DNA from: Nematostella vectensis
Taxonomy: Eukaryota > Cnidaria > Anthozoa > Actiniaria > Edwardsiidae
Length of the DNA stretch: 64,000 bases
Assembly (NCBI RefSeq): GCF_932526225.1
Contig: NC_064043.1
Coordinates: 9,963,821 to 10,027,820 of the forward strand
Direction: 5' to 3'
Under the pieces are notes generated by a model. The model worked only from the letters and a program-made list of their open reading frames with translations. It searched no databases and had not been told where the DNA came from. The position numbers and the translations under genes are program-made. Positions 14,201 to 23,000 of this stretch are shown here, one piece after another; position 1 is the first letter of the stretch; each line of letters starts with the position of its first letter.

Positions 14201-16953
14201 TGAGGTGTGAAATTCCACGGTAAATTGGGACAAAACAAACAAGAGTTTCCTGAGATTTTCCTAGGAAATTCTTAAGATTTTCTTAGGAATTCCTAGGAAG
14301 AAAATTGCATGTAAAGCCTAAGAATTCCTAGGATTGCAATATAGAATTTCAGAGGAAATGATAAACACTAAACCACATACAATGAAAACATTCAAAATTT
14401 TTTTTATTCAAAGTTTAGGTGCATCACATTTTCTTGCAGGTTAATTGTAAATACAAACATACATTAGAACTCACATAAACAAGACTATTGTCTATTTGTG
14501 CAAAATCTTGGACTTAGAAAACCAGTCCCATGTATTCCAGCACAACTAATATATGTGGGTCCCGTTTGGATGAGTTTCATGTTTAAAATAATCTAACCTC
14601 ATTCAAGCAACCCTAGTGCCTCAGTATAAAACAAAATGGAAGCCAAATGGTATAGGAAAAAAGGATACTAGCTACATTATAATAGGCATCTTTGTATAGT
14701 CATAGTTTATAACTTTGTATATTCAGATAAGAAGCTAGAAGCCTAAAGCCTAGTAGGTTAGCATGAAAAGATAACTAGGTTCTTCATATGCAGGGTTTAC
14801 TGTGATCAGAATATACGGACAAAAACCAACTACAGTAACATTAGATATTCAAAACAAATACCTGGACAAATTTTAGGTGCAAGACTGATTACTAGGTTTT
14901 CACTAGGCTAAGTTAGCCAATTTTGTGCTTCAAGCAACAGTTTATAAAGCATAGAAACTTTATATGCAAGCAGTGAATTTGTGTATCAGTTTGAAAATTT
15001 TTCATTCGATTCTTGCTATTCACGCATTGATACGTTCCTTGTACCTCAAATTTCTTTCTTTTCTGGCTTTGCAGCTCGGGCAAATTTTGCTATCTATCAT
15101 AATGTCCTGCAAAGATATTAAGAGAAACACATAAGAAGGTAGTAGTGTTAAGAAGAAAAGAATCACAAAACACATCTAGTTCGAAAAGTCCGCTCACATA
15201 CGATGATTCTATGCTAAAGTAAAATTTATTATTGATCCTATTACATTATAAAGCCCATTGCACACTAACCTTTCACTGCAATCAAGTCCTTAAAATAGGT
15301 GAATTTCGCGTAGAAAAGACGGGAGTAAACGGCTATCCGTTTGGAGGTTATGATAATGGCGTTCGTTCGACCGTTACGGTTTTGCGCCTTGGGCCCAAGC
15401 CCCTCTCGGCCACTAAAGCAAAGGACGCCCGGTACATTTCTATCTGCAAAGCGGGACTTCTTTTCTTATAATCTCAAGAAGCATTTCAATTAGAAACAAT
15501 ATATATTATGTCTAAATCAGATCTAAGATTTTAAAACAATTATCACCCTTCGTATCTTTCTTTTCAATGTAGTACTAATTCTGAAAAAAAGTACGCCTCA
15601 TAAAACTCGTGTTCGAGTCCAATGCCTGTCTTTGATTACGTTTCTTATTGTTGTAGTATAGCTTACAAAAGTGTGCTGAGGTCTGTTCTTGTGATAAAAA
15701 TGTTCGTTTAGGATTTCCTAAGAATTTCCTACGAGTTCCTAAATATTTTAGAATGCTTCAAATCTTCTTCTTAAGAATTCCTAAGATTTCCTAATCCCAA
15801 TTATTCTGATTTTCTGGTCTACTGCTTATACTAGGAAATCCTAGGAATTTTAGGAAGTTTAATCATATTTTGTTAACACCTTTAGATCAAACTTAGGAAA
15901 TCTTAGGAAATTCCTAGGAATACCTAGGAATTACTAAAAACCTAGGAATCCATCTCGCACGGCCCAACTTCAACGCGTCAGAAATGCAAAGTTTGCATTT
16001 CTGACGTGTTGAAGTTGGGCCTATATTTTACGGGCGTCTCAGGACGTTATAGTAATGAAAGACTAAATGCATTTTTTGGATCGCTGACTGCATGCAATGT
16101 ATTAAAAAACAATTCGACTTAAACATAACAAATTTATTTATTTATTTTTAACATTTGTAAGTTAAAATGTATTCAATATTAGGTAGTTATGTTGTTGTAA
16201 TATCTAAAATTCTATCTAAAAAGACCCCTATGAGTATTCTCGCCATTATAAACAGTGCGGAACATTACCAGATTTGGTTCATAACAAATTTATTTATTTA
16301 TTTTTAACATTTGTAAGTTAAAATGTATTCAATATTAGGTAGAGTCATGTTGTTGTAATATCTAAAATTCTATCTAAAAAGACCCCTATGAGTATTCTCG
16401 CCATTATAAACAGATAAAAGCCGTAAAATTAATAAAATACTCGCGAGTTCTCGCATATAAAACATAAACCAAAACCAAAAAACATGCGTTGACCAGCTTC
16501 CGGCGGCCCGGCTGTCCTCTTACACACGACTTCCCACATACACAAAATGCAGAAAGAACGCCAGAAAAAAAATCTGCAGCTAAAATTCTCGCAGTATCAA
16601 TCCTTTTCTTGCAAACACTCACCGGCCTTCTTCAACATCAAGAGCCCTTTCTTTGCTTCTTCTATGGGAAGCACGAACGATGTTTTCGCTGTGTGGAAGC
16701 AGAATCCGCACTGGTAGTTGCATTGCCTGGTGAAGTGATAGTTTACACTCACAGGTACAGTTCTGCCTTGCCGTATCTTTGCAATTGTCAGGTTGTTGTC
16801 AGATTTTAGGTATCTTTCGTTTTTGGTCCGCGAGTCTGTTTTGCCACGGATCTTTTTAGGATCTATGGTCGATTTGCTTCTTCGCCAGTTGTCGAGAAAA
16901 TAAACTACTATGCAAACACACAAAAAGCCCACAAGCGCGAAATACCATGCCAT
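5223..16953 (-). CDS. RSAD2: Viperin (radical SAM antiviral enzyme), six exons, complete
   Basis: Exons on the minus strand are 16953-16623, 11762-11601, 8145-7916, 7490-7341, 6392-6360 and 5387-5223. Together they make 1,071 bp in one frame (356 residues plus stop), against 361 in human. Residues 3-20 form a hydrophobic N-terminal segment, suggesting membrane anchoring as in other viperins. The radical-SAM cluster motif CNYQCGFC gives C78, C82 and C85, followed by the family signature NFSGGEPF at the start of exon 2. The C-terminus ends KADMKFDW, the conserved viperin tail that recruits the Fe-S assembly machinery. Known family chemistry is conversion of CTP to the chain terminator ddhCTP; in vertebrates it acts on ER and lipid droplets. 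Exon 5 is only 33 bp. Introns 1 and 2 are large and filled with transposons. All splice phases join cleanly, and no key residue is missing, so the gene looks functional. The start is the first Met; the adjacent sequence upstream shows no alternative. Confidence 0.95.
5416..5940. mobile_element. MITE family B (copy 1) with CTAGTCAATTGAAAC inverted ends
   Basis: Perfect 15 bp inverted ends CTAGTCAATTGAAAC (5416-5430) and GTTTCAATTGACTAG (5926-5940), with sub-terminal C/G-rich blocks containing CCCGGGACCATGGGG. A related copy is at 10414-10974 and a third begins at 63679. This copy sits in viperin intron 5. It is non-coding. Confidence 0.8.
6505..7032. repeat. Compound direct and inverted repeat in viperin intron 4
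   Basis: A block of about 205 bp starting attcgtatcttactgtcgaa is repeated directly (about 6510-6710 and 6717-6915). The right end carries the same start inverted (ggattcgacagtaaatatc at 7016-7032). This is one TIR element in which the left arm has been tandemly duplicated. A short related fragment with cgcggcatcgcgatacactg is seen near 4797-4816. Confidence 0.65.
8344..9110. mobile_element. Fold-back element in viperin intron 2
   Basis: About 120 bp at 8345-8465 (with cgcgcttcgaacgaagccca) recurs inverted at 8990-9106 (with tgggcttcgtttgaagcgcg). Both arms share the internal tgtttcacatgtgacaaa motif. The spacer is AT-rich and non-coding. No target duplication was resolved. Confidence 0.65.
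10414..10974. mobile_element. MITE family B (copy 2)
   Basis: It begins with the same CTAGTCAATTGAAAC end as the copy at 5416-5940, and shares its interior (the segment with ggcgttagtta, gccatgcagcttg and gaaattgcttgctacagaag). Its right end has decayed to ttttaaatgactat. It lies in viperin intron 2. Confidence 0.75.
11105..11505. repeat. T-rich degenerate repeat with recurring TTCTTACTAGA
   Basis: About 400 bp of nearly pure T with a motif close to TTTTTTCTTACTAGATTTT recurring at irregular 25-60 bp spacing. It looks like a decayed minisatellite. In the minus orientation of viperin it reads as an A-rich tract about 100-500 bp downstream of exon 2. Confidence 0.6.
11990..12560. repeat. Degenerate CAGGCCCGTA-family repeats (copy 2)
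   Basis: Starts with CAGGCCCGTACCCAGGATTT exactly as the copy at 39715. A second decayed start, CAGGCGCGTACCTAGG, lies at 12460. The two halves share gcagtcatagg and atcatatggaaaaagc. A G-run lies at about 12287-12301. Element boundaries are not clear. Confidence 0.5.
14113..15962. mobile_element. Nested TIR element with CCTAGGAATTCCTAGG sub-terminal arrays
   Basis: The ends CCGTGCGAGGTGG (14113-14125) and CCATCTCGCACGG (15950-15962) are inverted copies with one mismatch. About 250 bp inside each end is a dense array of palindromic CCTAGGAATTCCTAGG-type motifs. The middle 1.3 kb holds no recognisable transposase. It interrupts the piggyBac-like element at 12731-16062. I do not recognise the family. 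Confidence 0.65.
15962..16020. repeat. 29 bp-arm hairpin at a transposon junction
   Basis: The left arm GCCCAACTTCAACGCGTCAG (and nine more bases) pairs with the right arm through 16020, with one mismatch and essentially no loop. The right arm is original piggyBac-like sequence (compare about 53010-53042). The left arm is therefore an inverted duplicate made at the nested insertion. Confidence 0.8.
16119..16413. repeat. Tandem duplication, period about 155 bp
   Basis: Two near-identical copies at 16125-16252 and 16280-16412, both starting ataacaaatttatttattta and ending tcgccattataaacag. They lie in viperin intron 1, about 200 bp from exon 1. Confidence 0.8.
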
Positions 16954-17198
16954 CGTTTTTGTGCTTAGTTTTCAACTCAGTTTCCTTGGCATCTATATAT
17001 GTTATTTTCCGTAGTTCCAAGAACTAGGGTCTTTCCCTTGTTTGTGAGGTGACGCGTTTCTATTTATAGATTTCGTCATGGGCAGAAATATTGAACCAAA
17101 ACAGGAGTTGGGCCGAGCTTTTCCAATTTTGCATATCTATTGTGTTTGCGCGCATTTGATTGGTTCCCAAAATCCACATCTCGAAGACCCGGGGAAAA
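16954..17198. promoter_or_regulatory. Bidirectional promoter between viperin and the chromodomain gene
   Basis: Only 245 bp separate the viperin start codon (minus) from the ATG chosen for the chromodomain gene (plus). On the minus strand CATATATAGAT at 16991-17001 is a candidate TATA box about 40 bp upstream of the viperin ATG, which would give a very short 5' leader. No perfect ISRE (GAAANNGAAA) or kappa-B site is present. A looser GAAACTGAGTTGAAAA lies at 16969-16984 on the minus strand. Promoter function is inference from position. Confidence 0.55.
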
Positions 17199-18088
17199 AT
17201 GGCGGCTAGAAGAGAGAAGGGTTTTTATCGTACGCTTTATTCGATCTCTTCCGTTGATCTTTTTTGCGATCGGCCTTTGAAACGAATTCAAGGTAAAGGT
17301 CGGCTTTGGGAAGTTGTTCGGCTTGTCTTAGAGCGCAAGACAACAGAAGGCAAGGTGAGTTTGACAAAGTTTTAACTTACAGGTCATATCGCTACCGGCC
17401 TCGTGTCATCGTATTTTTGTTTGGGTCCATTGCCCCCGATGGCTTCTTGCTATTTACGATATTGTAGATGAAAATATACTACTCTGCATTCTGATAATCA
17501 GCATGAATACCTCGTTTTATGGAAGGGCTTCTCTCCCTACGATGCAACATGGGAACCTGTCGAAAACATGACGTCCGAGTGTGTCCGGTACGTCAGAAGC
17601 TTCAGAAGCTCAACTTTACTGGGATGCGAACCTACTATTTACCACTAGGGCTTTTTTCACCTATTAGTTTCCAAATTAAAAAAAAATGAGGCTACAGAAT
17701 AATAAATAATAGGCAAGTTGCATATGTAACAGATCCACAATAGAAAGTTTCACAAAATCTAGCTCAGAATTATTTTCAGATGCTTTACTTAAATCCTCCT
17801 ATGTATTTGTCTTTCAGCTTGTTCTACTCCCCACCTATGCCTGATGGAAGTGTCCTTCATTCCAATGTCGCAGTCTTTCGAGCTGAGGTTGAAGTGCTTT
17901 TGAAATCTAGGTCAAGGTTACCAGTAACCTATTATTTCAGGGGAGATGTTTTTAGATATTTATTTAATTTTAATGACTCCAATCAGAATTATTCGAAAGA
18001 GATCAGTTCCCTGCCACATATTTTCCAAAGGGCTGGGATCAGCTGGCTGACATGCATGGACAGGGGATCAAAGTATTTTATCCCATGA
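17199..18088 (+). CDS. Small chromodomain protein, three exons
   Basis: Exons 17199-17354, 17502-17587 and 17818-18088 join in phase to 513 bp (170 residues). Residues 36-71 form a chromodomain: WEVVRLVLERKTTEGK in exon 1 continues to HEYLVLWKGFSPYDATWEP in exon 2, with the family hydrophobic/aromatic pattern and the WKG..P..ATWEP core. Chromodomains usually bind methyl-lysine histone tails; the cage positions here would be W36, W57 and possibly a further aromatic. The C-terminal 95 residues (exon 3) match no family I know. An in-frame ATG at 17160 would add 13 residues; I prefer 17199 because of its aaaaATGG context. It is divergent from viperin and convergent, 166 bp apart, with the DDE-like gene. 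It could be a host regulator or a former transposon-encoded protein. Confidence 0.75.
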
Positions 18089-19809
18089 AGGTTAGAAGCT
18101 TTGTTAGCTTTACAAAAAAGAAATACTCCAGACAACCCCTGCCTTTTCATTACCTAGGGCTTTTCAAGAGAAAGTAACAATTTCTTTCGTTAAAGTTGCA
18201 CTTGGTGACAAATAAAGTTAGTAGAGCCTTAATTTGTGTTCCCTCATCTTCGCTTCATCTTAATTTCCTCTTCCCAATATTGGGCATTCCATTTGACATA
18301 GGGATGAGGGAGTTTCTCCCTGTGATTAGCTTGCCCAACCTAAACTCTGCTCGCAGAACCTCACAGGGGTCATCAAGGTGGTTAGATTTCCTCAAAACCA
18401 CTTTTCTTGCATCATCATTATTTTTCTCCAGACCTATAAAAGTATTTATAATATACGAACATTTCAAAACTTTTCACTTTTTGATTTTTACTAAAAATAA
18501 TATTATTTACCCACCTTGACCACTAAACTGCTTCAGGTTTTGATAGCGCCTTATCAAGGCTGCAACATGCATGTAGCGTGTCATTCGCTCTTTTTTGTAG
18601 CCAAGCCTCACATCACCAAGGCTACCAAATTTGGTTATCCATTCTTTAGCCTGTGGAATTTTTGATACAAAAAACAGGTATAGTAGTTTTGTCAGATTCT
18701 ATCAAGATCATACAGGTTTTTTTTTTTAAATTTAAAACACTTCTAGCTTTACCTCTTTTTGATAGACTTTCATGGATGGTGGTTTCCAGTTAGAAACACA
18801 ATCAAAATACAAATGGTGGAAATCATGAAAATACAATTTATTTATATCTCTATAGCTTACTTTTTAATTTTCAGTGAGAATGCTAAATTTACCTTCCAGA
18901 TTTCTGCTACCCTAGCAGCTGTAGATGGCTGTAGGACACCAATGAGCTTCTCTGGGAGCTCTTTCAGAAGTTTCTTTCTATCGCTACCCATCAAAATTGT
19001 GAAGTCATAGGTACCACTTCCCCTACCATCTGCATTAAGCTTCTCCCACACTTGAAACGATAACCCACACGACCGTGTAGTTTGTACTAATTGACTCAGA
19101 TGGCTTGTGCTTCCTTTGTTTGATCTTTTACTGATCTGAAATATAAACATTTTTTTCTGCCTTGAGTCAACTTTTTGTAGTGCCATTTCCTAAAGCTCAA
19201 TGGCGCTTTACATTTTTAAACTTTACTACAACGTACTACAATTCCATTGCTTACAGTTTTTCCACTTCTTATAGTAATTGTACATGGACAGATTCGTGTC
19301 CTATATAAGTGCTTTATTTGTCATAAAAAGTTTATAATCAGGTAGATTGTATTGACCTTTTCCTTTTCATCCCACTGCATTGCATCTTCTATTGCATTAT
19401 CTATCAGGATATCTGTCACCCTCAGCATTAAGTGGAGCTCATCTATTAGTATGTGGTCAGGTTCGATGTTGAATAGGGGTTTATTTACACAGCAGTAATT
19501 CTCTCCTTTCTTTTTCCACACTCGATGATATCCTGTAGGGTCCTGCGTAGTGGGTCCTTCTCATAATACTCATCATCCTTGCTCATGTCACCTCTGGGGA
19601 AATTACAAAACAATTACCTTGTATTGTAGGTCACTTAGACCTAGTATTCTTAACAATTTTTACCTGTCTTTCTTGTGAACTTTGCACCAAAGACAAGCAT
19701 ATGCTGAGTTTGCAGCACTCAAACCCATTGTTTGTAAGAGGAACTGAAAAAAAAGAAGCAAATTACTAGATGTTTTTCTTTTTAAAATGTCACATTCTGC
19801 TAAGAACCT

Positions 19810-19984
19810 TGTAATAAATGGTGTTTACTTCAAAATTCGGTTGTTTTTTGTACAATAAAGCTCTACAAAATCAAATCTACCGAGTGAAAAACTACAACAT
19901 AAGACAACGAGGAGCCCTATCCTCGGGGGGCCCATAAGATAAATAAGGGGCCACAGGGGGCCCAAAACAAATAATATTATAACA
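19810..19984 (-). repeat. 3' LTR of the gypsy element
   Basis: 175 bp, identical by eye to the copy at 24144-24318. In element orientation it follows the purine tract GAGAAGGGAGA (19995-19985). Confidence 0.93.
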
Positions 19985-19995
19985 TCTCCCTTCTC
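19985..19995 (-). other. Polypurine tract of the gypsy element
   Basis: GAGAAGGGAGA on the minus strand directly abuts the 3' LTR, the expected place for the plus-strand primer. Confidence 0.75.
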
Positions 19996-20030
19996 AACAA
20001 AGTGTTAGGTTAAGTGTTCAATAAATGTTC

Positions 20031-23000
20031 TTAACAATGTTCAATAAGTCTTTGTGGTTTTTTGATAACCCTGCCAGATGCTGTGCTCATCGGTGTCGTC
20101 TCGTGTTGCCTCTCAGAAGACTTTGGTGGTGTAGGCGATGCTGTCACATTATTGCTTAACTGTGTGGGGTTGTTGGTACTTTCTGGTGGTAGTTGAGGAA
20201 TGGCTGGTATAACAAAAGGACTTGTGCTCATCGATTGATCATTAGGTGTTGAAATGATTTTTCGTCGATTTCTCCTGAAGACACGCCCACGCTCATCTCC
20301 TAATAAGTACGATCGGGGCAATACTTCTGCTTTCCTCCACTCAGCCTCCCGGTTTGGACGGATACGCACCTTATCTCCAACTTGTAAAGGAGGGAGATCA
20401 TGACTATGACTATCATAATACTTTTTTGAAACACTCTGACGATGTTTCAATGTCTTCACAACTTGATTTGGGTCAACAGGCTGAGGCAGTAGCAAACGTC
20501 GATGAGTCGGTAGTTGGGTACGTGTTCTCCTACTCATTAGCAGCTGAGCTGGAGACACACCTAAGTCATCAAAGGGTGTATTCCTGTATTTGAGTAATCC
20601 TTCAAAAGGATCTTTGTTGTCAGCAGCCGCTTTCTTTAAAATCCGTTTTGCGGTCTGAACTGCTTTCTCGGCAGCTCCATTTGATTGTGGATACTCTGGA
20701 GAGCTTGTGGTGTGACGGAAACCCCACTCATCTGCAAACTTTTTGAACTCATGTGAACTATTAAAAAGGTTTCTAGTGTTACTGTACTGGGAGCCATTGT
20801 CGCTCAGAACTTCCACCGGGATCCCAAACCTTGCAAAAATCTTCTTTAAGTTATTGATAACACAATTAGCAGTGGTTTGGCGTAACAACTCAATCTCAAA
20901 GTACTTTGAATACAAATCGGTAACAAGCAAATAGGAATGTCCGGCATATTCAAAGATGTCAGTACTGATCACTTGCCAAGGCAATCCAGGAACCTCACGT
21001 GGTAGTAGGGTCTCTCTTGGCTGTTGGTTTCGGAAGGCATTACATATGGAGCAGGAACTAATCTTGTCTTTGATCTGTGCAGTCATTGAGGGCCAGAAAA
21101 CATATTCTCTTGCAAAACTGAGACTTTTGTTCTCACCCATGTGTGCGCCATGAATTTCTTCTAGCACCTCTGCCCTCAACGATCTCGGGACAATGATTCT
21201 GTCTGCTTTGAATAACAAACCATCTTCTACGCTAAGTTCCTCTCTAAAACTCCAGTATTCTCTCGCTAGCTCATCAAGTTGATGTTTTTCTGCTGGCCAA
21301 CCTTTAACGACATATTCCATGACCACTTGAGAGGTAACATCGCAGTTTGATGCTTCCTTGAATTTTTGCAAAGTGCTTGAATCTACACCAAGACTGTCAA
21401 TTAAGTTGATTCCAATCATCTCTTCTGGTTCACTAACTGGTTTAGTGTCACTAACTGGGGCTCTGCTTAAGCAATCTGAGATGAATTGTTTCTTTCCTGG
21501 CACATAACGAACATCAAGGTCATACTTTGTCAGCTTTAACAACATCCTCTGCAATCTCGGTGGTGCTTCATTCAAGGGCTTTTTGAAGATGGCTTCTAGT
21601 GGTTTGTGGTCGGTTTCAACTACAACACGACGTCCATAAACATAAGTATGGAACTTTTCAGTTCCCCAGACAATTGCCAGAAGCTCTCGCTCGATGTTGG
21701 CATACCTTGTCTCAGCAGGTGATAGTGTTTTTGAGCCAAATGCTACAGGTCTTTCGTCCTGCAGAATCACAGCACCTAATCCCGTGCCACTTGCATCAAC
21801 ATTAAGCACTGTCTCTTTGGTGTTGTCAAAATAGGCTAAAACTGGCGCTGAGGTAATGACTGCTTTGAGCTTGTCAAATGCATGCTGTTGAGGTGTCTCC
21901 CATACGAATGCGGTATCATTCCTTGTTAGCTGCGAGATAGGGCCCTGGAGATCAGCTTTATGTTCAATAAATTTATCCAGATAGTTTACAGTTCCTAGGA
22001 AACGTAGTATGCCATCTTTATCGGTCGGGGCAGGCATCTCGTTGATAGCTCTTACCTTTTCAGGATCAGGCTTTAAACCGTCTGCAGTAAATAGGTGTCC
22101 AACGTAGCTGACTTCAGGAACTCGAAGTTTGGTTTTACGTGGATTTAACTTTAGACCTATCTCACGGCTCCTCTTCAATACTGCAATCATCTTGTCATCT
22201 AGCTCACATTGATTTCCACCATGTATCAAAAAGTCGTCAACGATTATTTCTACTGGTACTCCTGCGAAGAGTCGGTCCATCTCTCGTTGGTAAATCTCGG
22301 GCGCGGAACTTATGCCGAATGGGAGCCGCAGGAATCTGTATCGACCCCAGGGGGTATTGAAAGTCAGGAGCTTCGAGCTTTCTTCGTCTACTGGTAGTTG
22401 CCAAAAACCGCTGCATGCATCCAACGTTGAGAATATTTCAGCACCGGTGAGTTTGTTGGCAACCTGTTCCACTGTGGCCATCGGATAATGGGGTCTCTTG
22501 AGGGCTCTATTGAGGTCACGTGGGTCTATACATATTCTGATGTTGTCTTTGGTTGGTGGGCTTTTCTTTTCTTTGCCTTTTCGTTTATCGATTACTAACA
22601 TCGAAGAGACCCAAGGGGTATGTTCTTCTTCTTTAACAATGATCCCATCTTCTTCCATCTCTCTCAGCTTCTGTTGAGTTGGGTCTAACATGGATACTGG
22701 GATCTTTCTGGGTGCGTGTATAACTGGAGTTACTGCAGAGTCTACCTCTAGGTGTACTTTGTTGGGTAACATTCCTGGTTTGTTACTGAAGCAATCAAGG
22801 TAATCTTTCAGAACAGGGTCACTTGTGAGGGTTGTGGTACTTTTGCTTTGTTCTCTGGACAAGTCGATGTTTGATGTTTGTGCTGATGGTGAATCTAGCA
22901 ATGTGAGATCCATGAACTGTAGGACTTCAAGATCAAGGCAAGCCTCACAACTTAGTAGTGGGGTGAACTCTCCATCAACTACAAGATATAACAGATCTAT

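Larger units (their letters stand above)
12731..16062. mobile_element. piggyBac-like non-autonomous element (copy 1), interrupted by a nested insertion
   Basis: It begins directly after TTAA (12727-12730) with CCCTTTCACTGCTGGG, a typical piggyBac-like end. It finishes with the inverted equivalent GTAATGAAAGAC at about 16062, where the right TTAA has decayed to ctaa. Internal sequence matches the copies at 29834-30816 and 52413-53083. A different element occupies 14113-15962 inside it. An internal 110 bp direct repeat (13237-13430, with ttgttcgtcgttctcaaaag) is specific to this copy. No transposase is encoded. Confidence 0.65.

Noticed and set aside
16954-17198. Interferon-type response element in the viperin promoter
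   Set aside because: The nearest match, GAAACTGAGTTGAAAA on the minus strand, has seven bases between the GAAA cores rather than two. GGGTCTTTCC near 17028 departs from the kappa-B consensus.
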